DNA from: GCA-2720975 sp964469565
GTDB taxonomy: Bacteria > Planctomycetota > UBA1135 > GCA-002686595
Assembly (NCBI GenBank): GCA_964469565.1
Contig: CAYXZD010000020.1
Span: 1 to 64,000 of the forward strand
Reading direction: 5' to 3'
DNA length: 64,000 bases
Notes under the pieces: model-generated
Seen by the model: the letters and a program-made list of their open reading frames with translations, nothing else
Told to the model about the DNA's origin: nothing
Databases searched by the model: none
Shown: positions 51,662-59,741 of the stretch, piece after piece
Numbering within the stretch: position 1 is the first letter of the stretch
Layout: each line of letters starts with the position of its first letter
Translations under genes and position numbers: made by a program

Positions 51662-53818
51662 TTAGCCACCCGCCCCTTGTGGGGCGGCGCCCTGTACGAG
51701 CTGAACGCGCACCAAAGCAGGAGCCCCCGTGTCGGCATTCTGATATGCACCGAGAGCCCCCTGCGGGCGAGCGAGAAGGCGCAGGAATCCATCTCCTCGA
51801 TCCCCACGCACCTGGGCCAGCTCTGTGATTCTCCCTAGGGTGGGCTTTCCGCCAAAGATCGCCACCCGACGGGCACACCAACGGGCCTGCTCAAGGGGTC
51901 CTTCCAACCAAGTCACTAAGACGGAGCCGTCAGGCAAGGCGCAGGTGTCCACGCGGCCAAGGGCCTGACCTGCATCCACTCGTACAAAGTGCTCAAACTC
52001 CAGGGGCTTTTGATCTGCGTAGGGGGCGAGGGCCAATTGAACCCGGCTCTGCCCTCCCCCGGCGCTGAACCAAGCGAGGCCCACTTGCGTTGGGGTGGCG
52101 CACAAGGCCGGGCCGTTGACCGGACAAGCTGGGATGTGCCACTCGTCGGGGTGCAGGCGCCTAGGCGCAGTGAACGATGCGGGGTCGGAGGGACGGCCCA
52201 CACTCCACGCGATGTCGCGGATTTCGTGATCGCTGCGGTCTCGCCAAACCACGACAGCACGACCATCGGCTAGGGCCAATGCATCGGTCTGGCAGCACTC
52301 GCACACGCGCTCATCCAAACAGAACTCCTCGCCCAATTCACCCGCGAAGGAAACTGAACGGCCGTAGAGCGCCATGGCCCCGGTGGAGTCAAGCTCGCCG
52401 TCTTCATCCAGAGTGCCGCGCGCATCCAGCCAGACCGCAAAGACGTTCTCCGCATCGACGGGAGTGAGCGAAACAAACCCGTGCTCGACACCCTGGGTGT
52501 CTGTGTGAAGCCAAGCTGATCCTGACTCGGGGCTGCCGCGCCAACCTAATCGCACACCGTAAGCAAAGGTGCCCTTTCCAAGTTTTTCCAGCCAAGCGGC
52601 GAGATGTCCGTTAGAACCGATTGCCAGTGCCGGAAAATCGGCCCAATTCACGAACCAGTCACCTCCGTTGGCCAGCGTCTCGGGCTCTGACCACTGTCCC
52701 TGCACGAAACGCGCCCGGCGCAGGGCACTGCCTGCGATATTCTGCCGAGTCCAAATCATGTGCACCTGATCGTGGTGATCAGCCACCAACCGGGGCCAAC
52801 GACCGGGCTCTTGGGGTCCCTCGATTTCAAGCACGTCCAGGTGCACGGGTAGAGCTGGGTCCTGGGGAGGGTCATCGGGGGACAGCACGACTCCTGCCAC
52901 ACCCACCATTCCCACCACGGTGCCCACGACTGTCCGCATTCCGAAACTATGACCCAACAAGCGCCCGAGGGGAAGGGTGAACAAGGGAGTCGTTGCGAAT
53001 AGCAATGCACAAATGCCGCCAGGCAATTCTCGCAGTGCATAGTTGTAGGGCAACTGGTTGAGCAGGGAAGCACACAGTGCGGGCAGCAACAACAACCGAG
53101 CGACGGACCGTGTATGAAGGGGTGCTGTCAGTTGATGGACCTGTGCTCGCACCGAGGTCGAGCGGCCCACCACGCCCATGGCCATGGCGATGAAGAATGC
53201 ACCCAGCACGCCACCCACGACCCGCAGGCCCCCGCCTACTGCAATGCCCACCCCATCGAGTGCACCATGTCCGAGCACGACTGCCGACGCCCAGATGAAG
53301 GCCGAGAACACCACAAGGCCGACCCCCACCCAAGGACGCTCGTAGCGACGCCGGTGTTGAGAGTTATCTGAAACAACCACGAGAACGCCACCCAAGACGA
53401 CAGCCATCGACAGCAGGGTCTGCCTGTTCAACTCTTCCCCTAGCCATGCCCATGCCATGACGACACTCATGGGGACTGTGACAAGGCCCACCGAAGAGGC
53501 TGTCTGAACGCCGCACCAACGAAAGGACGCGAAGAAACACACATCGCCTAGGGCAAAGCCCAATACACCACTGAGCAACAGCCAGCCCACCACGGGTGTG
53601 GCCGGTAGTGGATCCCCAGCTGCTAGAGCCAGGGCGCCGAAGCCTAGAAGATTGAAGAGATTGCGATACAGGTTTCCCGCCGCCGGAGTGGGCGCGGGAA
53701 TCTGCTCACCTTCCTCCCCTGAAGCGGCAACCGACGAAAACGAGCGGTCCATCAACAGGGACGCGAGTCCCCACGTGAAAGCAGCGAACAGGGCTGCGCC
53801 TACGGCTAGACCTGACAT
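51662..53818 (-). CDS. EamA/DMT transporter fused to a sialidase-like beta-propeller
   Basis: 718 residues in one frame. Residues 1-315 are a DMT-superfamily transporter with ten hydrophobic helices, including two EamA repeats (e.g. GVQTASSVGLVTVPMSVVMA and LLNQLPYNYALRELPGG). Residues 325-715 form a beta-propeller-type domain with repeated strand motifs such as WPRLVADHHDQVHMIW, DFPALAIGSNGHLAAW and a Cys cluster VCECCQTDALAL at about 505, as found in secreted BNR/sialidase-like proteins. Which side the propeller faces depends on topology; with ten helices both ends face the cytoplasm, which would be odd for this propeller type. A fusion or a frameshift merging two genes are both possible. 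Confidence 0.8.
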   Translation of the reverse strand: MSGLAVGAALFAAFTWGLASLLMDRSFSSVAASGEEGEQIPAPTPAAGNLYRNLFNLLGFGALALAAGDPLPATPVVGWLLLSGVLGFALGDVCFFASFRWCGVQTASSVGLVTVPMSVVMAWAWLGEELNRQTLLSMAVVLGGVLVVVSDNSQHRRRYERPWVGVGLVVFSAFIWASAVVLGHGALDGVGIAVGGGLRVVGGVLGAFFIAMAMGVVGRSTSVRAQVHQLTAPLHTRSVARLLLLPALCASLLNQLPYNYALRELPGGICALLFATTPLFTLPLGRLLGHSFGMRTVVGTVVGMVGVAGVVLSPDDPPQDPALPVHLDVLEIEGPQEPGRWPRLVADHHDQVHMIWTRQNIAGSALRRARFVQGQWSEPETLANGGDWFVNWADFPALAIGSNGHLAAWLEKLGKGTFAYGVRLGWRGSPESGSAWLHTDTQGVEHGFVSLTPVDAENVFAVWLDARGTLDEDGELDSTGAMALYGRSVSFAGELGEEFCLDERVCECCQTDALALADGRAVVVWRDRSDHEIRDIAWSVGRPSDPASFTAPRRLHPDEWHIPACPVNGPALCATPTQVGLAWFSAGGGQSRVQLALAPYADQKPLEFEHFVRVDAGQALGRVDTCALPDGSVLVTWLEGPLEQARWCARRVAIFGGKPTLGRITELAQVRGDRGDGFLRLLARPQGALGAYQNADTGAPALVRVQLVQGAAPQGAGG

Positions 53819-53885
53819 GGTCCACCCCGTACTGGGACACTAACCCTAGACGGCAACGGCCACTCCCAGGGCATCACCCGCAGAG

Positions 53886-54002
53886 TTAGCCTTTCTTCTT
53901 GGCGCGGACGGTGGCGGTGTGCTTACCAGCACCCATGCCCATCTTGCGGACGCGCTTGCGCCCACGGGTAGGGCCGCCAGCTTTGATTTGGGATTTAGCC
54001 AT
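53886..54002 (-). CDS. 38-residue very basic small protein
   Basis: ATG at 54002 to TAA at 53886. The product starts MAKSQIKAGGPTRGRKRVRK and ends in KHTATVRAKKKG: 13 of 38 residues are Lys or Arg, with no acidic residue. Codons are those of highly expressed genes here (AAG, CGC, CGT, GGC, GGT, ATC, GTC). Size, charge and the TRGRKRVRKMG type pattern resemble small ribosome-associated proteins, but I do not recognise a named family. A candidate promoter lies 57 bases upstream. Its neighbours are the propeller fusion (same strand, downstream) and apaH (divergent). Confidence 0.7.
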   Translation of the reverse strand: MAKSQIKAGGPTRGRKRVRKMGMGAGKHTATVRAKKKG

Positions 54003-54058
54003 GAGGAACAGGGGGGCAGGGGCATTCCCAACTCGGGATGTGCCATTTCGAGGGCGAG

Positions 54059-54087
54059 GTTGTACCCCAGCGGGCGGGGCGCGACAA
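54059..54087 (-). promoter_or_regulatory. candidate promoter of the small basic protein
   Basis: On the minus strand TTGTCG, 17 bp, TACAAC: four of six matches at each box, with the right spacing. It directs transcription to the 38-residue gene, whose ATG lies 57 bases downstream. Confidence 0.4.
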
Positions 54088-54250
54088 GGGGCCGAGCGTG
54101 AAAGGGCCCACCCCAATGCCCCCGCCAAGCTGGAAGCCTGGGTCGGGCTCCCCTCTCGAGCTCCCCTAGGAAGGTCCATCGCCCTACGAGGAGGACAGGC
54201 GATGACTCCAATTACCCCCAGCTTGAACTCAAACCCCGCCCCGTGGGACA

Positions 54251-55042
54251 ATGGGCCCTGTGTCCATGAGCCCTGCCTCCCCCCAGCGCCGCATCTTTAT
54301 TGGCGACATTCAGGGATGCCATGACGAGCTCCTGAGGCTGCTCGAGATCCTCGACGTTCAGCCAGGCCGGGATGAAGTGCACCCGGTGGGCGACCTCATC
54401 AACCGCGGGCCTGACTCGGCAGGTGTGCTGCGCACCCTGCGCGACCTAGACGCCGGGGGCGTCTTGGGCAACCACGACCTACACGCCATTCGGGTAGCGG
54501 CCGGCTCGCGACGACCCGGGCGCAGGGACACCCTTGATGACCTGTTGAGCGCCCAAGACAGCACCGAACTAATCGGCTGGCTGGCTGCACGCCCACTCAT
54601 CCGCACCTGGCCCGACATCGTCTGCATCCACGCGGGCATCCATCCGCTCTGGGAAGATCCCGAGACGGCCCTAGCAGGGATCCCTCACCACGAGACCCAC
54701 CCGAGCAGTGATTTTGCTACCCGAGTACGCACCTGCGATCCATCGGGCCAGCGCCCCCCCAAGGACTGGCCGCCGCCGGATCCGCCCTACCGGCCCTGGC
54801 ACCACTACTGGCTTGAGCGTGCGGGCGAGTCACGCACCGTAGTCTTCGGTCATTGGGCCAGCCAAGGACTGCTGGTAGGCGAACGATTGCGGGGTCTCGA
54901 CACGGGTTGCGTTTGGGGCAAGCAGCTCACGGCCTGGATTGCCGAAGAGGACCGACTCGTCAGCGTTCCCGCAGCGAGGGTTTACTCCATCAGTTCACTC
55001 CCCACCATTCCGCATACAGAAGGTCCTCCTACACAAGGCTGA
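54251..55042 (+). CDS. ApaH-type metallophosphatase
   Basis: 263 residues. Metallophosphoesterase motifs: GDIQGCHDEL (metal), GDLINRGPDSAGVL, GNHDLHAI, a later CIHAGIHP and FGHWASQGLL. This pattern fits symmetrical diadenosine-tetraphosphatase ApaH, which cleaves Ap4A to two ADP, although homologous protein phosphatases share it. Start may be at MGPVSMSP or the ATG five codons later. The next gene starts 6 bp on. Confidence 0.9.
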   Translation: MGPVSMSPASPQRRIFIGDIQGCHDELLRLLEILDVQPGRDEVHPVGDLINRGPDSAGVLRTLRDLDAGGVLGNHDLHAIRVAAGSRRPGRRDTLDDLLSAQDSTELIGWLAARPLIRTWPDIVCIHAGIHPLWEDPETALAGIPHHETHPSSDFATRVRTCDPSGQRPPKDWPPPDPPYRPWHHYWLERAGESRTVVFGHWASQGLLVGERLRGLDTGCVWGKQLTAWIAEEDRLVSVPAARVYSISSLPTIPHTEGPPTQG

Positions 55043-55048
55043 ATCCCC

Positions 55049-56050
55049 ATGACCATCGGCCCCGCACCAGAGTCCCAAGATCCCGTACTGCGATTCACTG
55101 AATTGTGTGCCGCGATTGTGCCTCGACGAACTTGGTTTCGATCCCATCGCATCAAGCGATTAGCCTGCCTCGGCCTACTCAGCATCGAAGGGGACCCTCA
55201 TTCGCTGGCGCAGTCTTTCCGGCACACCTGCAGCGAACTCAGGCAAGGGGCAGGATGGTTCGGGCAGTTGTCCGGAAGCCTGCGCTACGGTGTGGCCGCG
55301 GCCCTTGTGCGGCGCGGACAGTCGGCGGGTTCCTTTGCGGTGGAACTCAAACGTGTCCGAGCTTGGATGCGCGAAGAGAGATTGCCCCGGGGCGAAATGC
55401 ATGAGACAGTGGCGACCCTGCTGCTTAGCGGCAGTCAACCGGACCTTCAAACCCGCAGGGAGCAGGTCGAGCGCGTCGCCTACCTGCACCGGGCCATGAG
55501 CCGCCGCAGACGGTTTCTGACCGGGATCGATGACCTTCCTTGTTGTGTTCTGTTGTGTAGGGATGAGGGCGATCCTGGGACAATCGTCAATTCCGTCGAG
55601 GACTATTACAGCTCGCTCAGGGACCTGGGCTTCTCGAGGGGCAACCCCCTACAAACCACTTCCCACATCTTGCACCTGTGCCCGGGCGAGGCTGTCGAGG
55701 TCCTCCAGCGCTTTGAAGAACTCTTTTCAAGTTTCCGGTCAAGGGGCCTGCGCATGAGGGCGGCAAACTACGTTCAGACATCAACCTTATGCCTGGTGCA
55801 ATCCCCAGTCGATCAGATTGTGGACACGGTGAGCGACCACGGAGCTCGAATACTTGGAGCTACCGATGCGCGTGGGAGAAACGAAGGATTTCAACTCGCA
55901 GTGGGCACTGCATTGTTCACGCTTGCCCAAGGCCAAGAGGAGACAACTCGAACGGGCGCAGCTTCACACCTGATGTCCCTGGTGGACATCCTTCATGCCC
56001 AGCAGATGGCGATGATCGCCGGCGCTGCAGCTGTAGCAGCTACAAGTTGA
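55049..56050 (+). CDS. DUF4003-like protein
   Basis: 333 residues, alpha-helical, without signal or membrane segments. Segment YSSLRDLGFSRGNPLQTTSHIL with a following VLQRFEELFSSFRSRG resembles the DUF4003 family; an N-terminal part with several Arg/Trp-rich helices (RVRAWMREERLPRGEMHET) precedes it. Function unknown. It follows the ApaH-like gene by 6 bp and converges with the methyltransferase gene, 4 bp apart. Confidence 0.6.
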   Translation: MTIGPAPESQDPVLRFTELCAAIVPRRTWFRSHRIKRLACLGLLSIEGDPHSLAQSFRHTCSELRQGAGWFGQLSGSLRYGVAAALVRRGQSAGSFAVELKRVRAWMREERLPRGEMHETVATLLLSGSQPDLQTRREQVERVAYLHRAMSRRRRFLTGIDDLPCCVLLCRDEGDPGTIVNSVEDYYSSLRDLGFSRGNPLQTTSHILHLCPGEAVEVLQRFEELFSSFRSRGLRMRAANYVQTSTLCLVQSPVDQIVDTVSDHGARILGATDARGRNEGFQLAVGTALFTLAQGQEETTRTGAASHLMSLVDILHAQQMAMIAGAAAVAATS

Positions 56051-56054
56051 CACC

Positions 56055-57191
56055 CTACTCCCCAAGGCGGCCTAGAATGAGCTCACAGGGAATGGAACCG
56101 TTCTGGAGTTCACGGCGCTCAAGAGAGTCCAAACCAAGCTGCTCAGCCAATTGGGGATTTCCACTCAAGAGGGCAAGGTGGTAACCCCCGCAACGGTCGC
56201 GTAGAAGCCGGCCGAAGTCACGGTACAGGGGCAATAGATTGCGGCCATCCCCCACTCGCTCCCCATAGGGAGGATTGCAAACAACCCACCCATTCCAGCC
56301 TGGCTTGGGATCCCACTCGAGTGCCTGCCCCACGTGGACTTCACAGACGCTCTCAACCCCAGCGTTTTCTAAATTGGCCTGCGCCTCCCCCACGCGTGCA
56401 GGGTCGCGATCAAAACCTAGAATCCGCAGCTTGCGAGGCAGGCTTCCTGCCGCGCAGGCTTCGGCATGCACGCGAGCATAGGCCGCAGCATCATGTCCCG
56501 GCCAACTCTCGAAGCCAAAGGACTCGCGATACACACCTGGTGCGAATCCGCCAGCGATCAGCGCCGCTTCCACCAGTAGGGACCCGCTGCCACAGAATGG
56601 ATCCACCAGTGGAGCGCGACCGTCCCATTGGGAAGCCAAGACGACGGCTGCAGCGAGGGTCTCCGCTAGGGGTGCCAGCCCCTGATGGCTACGCCAGCCC
56701 CGTTTGTGCAGGGACTCTCCAGAGCTGTCAAGGGACAGGGTGGCGCGGTCGCGATACAGGTGAAGGTGCAGGCGCAGGTCAGGATGGTCACGTTGCACGT
56801 CGGGTCGCACACCCTCCTGAGTTCGCAGGCCGTCGACAACGGCATCCTTCACACGCTGGGCCACGAAGCGAGAGTGAGTCAAGTTGGAGTCCTTGCACTG
56901 GGCATCCACCCAGAGCGTTCCCTCGGGCCGCAGGTACTGGTTCCAGTTCACGGCGGCCACGGCCTCGTACAGGGCATCTTCGTCAGGGGCATGGAAGCGC
57001 TCGAGTCGCAAGAGCACTCGCACAGCGGTCCGCAGCCACAGGTTTGCCTTCCAGGCATCCTGCAGGGTGCCTTCGAATCGAACGCCTCCTACTTGCTGCT
57101 CGGGGTGGGCGAGGCGCAGGGAGCGCACCTCGGCATACAGAAGCGACTCAACCCCAGGGGCACAGGTAGCGAAGAATGTGTGGCGGCGCAT
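56055..57191 (-). CDS. RlmL/K-type 23S rRNA guanine-N2 methyltransferase-like protein
   Basis: 378 residues. N-terminal THUMP-like domain (MRRHTFFATCAPGVESLLYAE, VGGVRFEGTLQDAWKANLWLRTAVRVLLRL), then an SAM-binding region with DPFCGSGSLLVEAALIAGG, LGFDRDPARVGEAQANLENAG and NPPYGER at about 300, the N2-guanine methyltransferase signature. It corresponds to the N-terminal half of E. coli RlmKL; the RlmK half is absent, as in many bacteria. It lies 12 bp downstream of the FAD oxidase gene on the same strand. Confidence 0.92.
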   Translation of the reverse strand: MRRHTFFATCAPGVESLLYAEVRSLRLAHPEQQVGGVRFEGTLQDAWKANLWLRTAVRVLLRLERFHAPDEDALYEAVAAVNWNQYLRPEGTLWVDAQCKDSNLTHSRFVAQRVKDAVVDGLRTQEGVRPDVQRDHPDLRLHLHLYRDRATLSLDSSGESLHKRGWRSHQGLAPLAETLAAAVVLASQWDGRAPLVDPFCGSGSLLVEAALIAGGFAPGVYRESFGFESWPGHDAAAYARVHAEACAAGSLPRKLRILGFDRDPARVGEAQANLENAGVESVCEVHVGQALEWDPKPGWNGWVVCNPPYGERVGDGRNLLPLYRDFGRLLRDRCGGYHLALLSGNPQLAEQLGLDSLERRELQNGSIPCELILGRLGE

Positions 57192-57203
57192 GACGCGCGC
57201 ATG

Positions 57204-58676
57204 CTACGCCACGCTGTCGGTGAATTGGCTATTCGAAGCGAAGATCCTGCGCCACAGGTCCGTTTCTAGGACGTGCCCGGGATCGAGTTCCTCCTTGAGT
57301 GCCTCAAATCTCCGACGTTGGTCCTCTGGGAAGGCTTGCACCATGGCCTCATGACCGAGCAGGGCATCCTTAGCGAAGTAGAATTTGCCCCCCGCAGCGA
57401 GCACGATGCGGGTCAATTGGTCACAGGTCTGCCACAGCTCTGCCTTGTTGCCTGGGCTGACCTTGAAGTCCATGGCCAAGCTCCATCCGTCCAGGGCGTG
57501 GGTCATCCAAAATGGATCGGGGCGGTGGCGCTTGAAGACCCCAAGGAAGGGCACCTGCCCCGCGCTCTGGCAGTAGCCCAGGATGTCGAGCAGTGCCGCG
57601 TGGGCGTTGTCATCGGGCAGGAACACCTGATACTGAATCAGGCCTGATCCAGGTTTTCGCCCGTAAGCAAACTTCCAGTTGGGGACGAAGTCGAGCAGGA
57701 AATTGAACCCTGCGTGGGACTGCTCGTACCAGCCCCCGTGCTGTTCAAGCCGCCCGGCCTGCTGCTTGAGTGCATTGAGCAAGCGCATCCCCCATGGCGT
57801 ATTGATGCAGCGCAAGACTCGCCAGACCTCTCCCTTGGGAAAACCCAGGATGGAACCGGGTAATTGCTGATAGGCCACACGCAAGGTGGACTCTGGATCG
57901 GGGTCCTCGCCCGCAGCCAGGTATTCGGCATCGTGAATCAGCCCCCGACCGATTCCATCCCCCTTCCCGAAACAATCGACCCATCCCACCAAGTAATCCG
58001 AGCGTTCTCTCTCCGCCTCAAAATAGGACATCATGGCGGCAAGGTTGCGGACGGATTCTCCCCGCACACGTACCTTTCCTGAATGCACTCGCTTGGTCTG
58101 CAAACGGACGCGGGTCATGCAGCCGAGCATCCCAAGCCCTCCAATGGCCGCATGGAACAGGTCACGATTGTGCTCGCGATTGCACGTTCGCAACTCACCA
58201 GAGGGCAGCACGATGTCGAACTCGAGCATGTTGTCGCCAAAGGTGCCGACACGGAAATTATTCTTGCCGTGGATGTTCATTCCCGCTGCTCCCGCCACGG
58301 TTGGAAACATTGTGCCGGATACCACTTTGGGCCAAAAACCGTGGGGCAATATGTGCTTCCACAACTGCTCGATGGACACCCCACCCTCAAGATCGATGAC
58401 GCCCGATTCGTGATCAAAGGCCAACACCTGGTTCATTTGGGTCATGTCCAGACACTGGCCCCGGGAATTGACCGATGCGTCCCCATAGCTACATCCCGTG
58501 CCCCTCAGTCCAAGGCTGTAGCCCCCGGCATGCGCGTCTTGTAAGGCCTGCTGCACAGCCTCTACCGAACGAGGCTGCACAATCCGAGAGTGGTGGCCAT
58601 TCAACATGCCCCAGCCCTCCACATACTCGTAGCCGATTCCCGGGTCCCCCCCCGCTGGTGTGTTCATGGATCCCAT
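57204..58676 (-). CDS. FAD-dependent oxidase, DprE1-like
   Basis: 490 residues. FAD-binding PCMH-type motifs: GLRGTGCSYGDASVN and, further on, VAGAAGMNIHGKNNFRVGTFG, which follow the pattern of DprE1 (FAD subunit of decaprenylphosphoryl-ribose 2-epimerase), where IHGKN-x-x-x-G-x-FG is typical. The start MGSMNTPAGGDPGIGY gives two in-frame ATGs. The gene comes 9 bp after a DprE2-like SDR gene on the same strand, the same pair order-partner as in mycobacteria. An alditol or sugar oxidase is the alternative, but the paired SDR argues for a two-step epimerisation at a sugar 2-position. Confidence 0.82.
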   Translation of the reverse strand: MGSMNTPAGGDPGIGYEYVEGWGMLNGHHSRIVQPRSVEAVQQALQDAHAGGYSLGLRGTGCSYGDASVNSRGQCLDMTQMNQVLAFDHESGVIDLEGGVSIEQLWKHILPHGFWPKVVSGTMFPTVAGAAGMNIHGKNNFRVGTFGDNMLEFDIVLPSGELRTCNREHNRDLFHAAIGGLGMLGCMTRVRLQTKRVHSGKVRVRGESVRNLAAMMSYFEAERERSDYLVGWVDCFGKGDGIGRGLIHDAEYLAAGEDPDPESTLRVAYQQLPGSILGFPKGEVWRVLRCINTPWGMRLLNALKQQAGRLEQHGGWYEQSHAGFNFLLDFVPNWKFAYGRKPGSGLIQYQVFLPDDNAHAALLDILGYCQSAGQVPFLGVFKRHRPDPFWMTHALDGWSLAMDFKVSPGNKAELWQTCDQLTRIVLAAGGKFYFAKDALLGHEAMVQAFPEDQRRRFEALKEELDPGHVLETDLWRRIFASNSQFTDSVA

Positions 58677-58685
58677 TGCGACGGG

Positions 58686-59486
58686 CTAGAGACTGAGGCG
58701 TTTGAAGATGACGGATGGAATCGACTTGACGACAGCGGCCACGAGTGCCCAACGAAGCGGTACGTAGCGGGTGTTCTTCTTGGCTCTCGCCGCTGCCAGA
58801 ATCTGGCGCGCGGCCTCCTCGGCACTGATGGCCCCCGACAGGTTGAGGTCGGCGGTCATTTCAGTCTGGACGAATCCGGGCTTGATTGTGCAAACATGGA
58901 CCCCCACCTCACTCAGGCGGTTGCGAAGTGCTTCAAGATAGTGGTCCAGGCCAGCCTTCGAAGCACCATACACCGGATTGCCTTTGCGTCCCCGTGCTCC
59001 AGCAATCGAGCTGATCCCAACCAGGGTCCCGCTGCGTTGACTGGCAAACAGGCGTGCAGCGGCATTGCACCAAGCAATAGCACCGCCGAGGTTGGTGGTC
59101 AGCATGCTGAGATCTTTGGAGGTGTTGTATTCCTCGCGCCCCACACTCGGCATGACCCCTGCAGCGAAGATCATCAGGTCGAGTCCCCCAAGCTGCTCGA
59201 CCACTGAGGTGAAGGTTTCATCGGCCTGCAGTGCGTGGTCCACATCGTGGGCCATGGTATTCACGGGGCCCACGCCGAACGAGGGGTCGCTCGGCTGCTC
59301 CCGGACCACAGCCTCGGCCAGTGCTTCCAAACGTTCTTGTCGCCGAGCGACGGCCGCCACGGCCCAGCCATCGCGGGCGAGCTGGCGCACGAGCTCCGCT
59401 CCCATGCCCGAACTGGCTCCCACTACGAGGGCACGCCCCTTGGGAGCAGAGTGTTCTGATTCGGGACGGGGCTCGGAGGTCGACAT
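58686..59486 (-). CDS. SDR oxidoreductase, DprE2-like
   Basis: 266 residues. NAD(P)-binding VGASSGMGAELV, NNAG-like FAAGVMPSV, catalytic Ser in GISSIAGARGRKGNPVYGASKAG with Tyr and Lys in YGASK. The SSIAGxRxRxxNxVYGxSKAGLD pattern and the following PGFVQTEMT match DprE2. A short acidic N-terminus precedes the Rossmann strand. First gene of a run with the DprE1-like and RlmL-like genes. If these form a decaprenylphosphoryl-sugar epimerase pair, the product would be an arabinose-type sugar donor; this is inference. Confidence 0.87.
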   Translation of the reverse strand: MSTSEPRPESEHSAPKGRALVVGASSGMGAELVRQLARDGWAVAAVARRQERLEALAEAVVREQPSDPSFGVGPVNTMAHDVDHALQADETFTSVVEQLGGLDLMIFAAGVMPSVGREEYNTSKDLSMLTTNLGGAIAWCNAAARLFASQRSGTLVGISSIAGARGRKGNPVYGASKAGLDHYLEALRNRLSEVGVHVCTIKPGFVQTEMTADLNLSGAISAEEAARQILAAARAKKNTRYVPLRWALVAAVVKSIPSVIFKRLSL

Positions 59487-59741
59487 GGAGGGCGGGTCGG
59501 ATGGGGAAAGGGAACGTCTGTGCTATCGGCACACGTAGGCCCGAGCCTACTCCAAAAGTCGGGGTGGATGGCAGGATCCATCCATGCAGAGATCAGGTCG
59601 TTGCGTTCACTGTGGTCCCTAGATCGAAGAGCCGGGGGGGAGCGAGTTCGAAGACTGTGCTGGAGTCCGCCGAGGCGGGTCGCTAGGCTGCTGCCCCAAT
59701 CCCCGCCTGGACAGGATGGGCACACGGACCGAGCCCATCCC

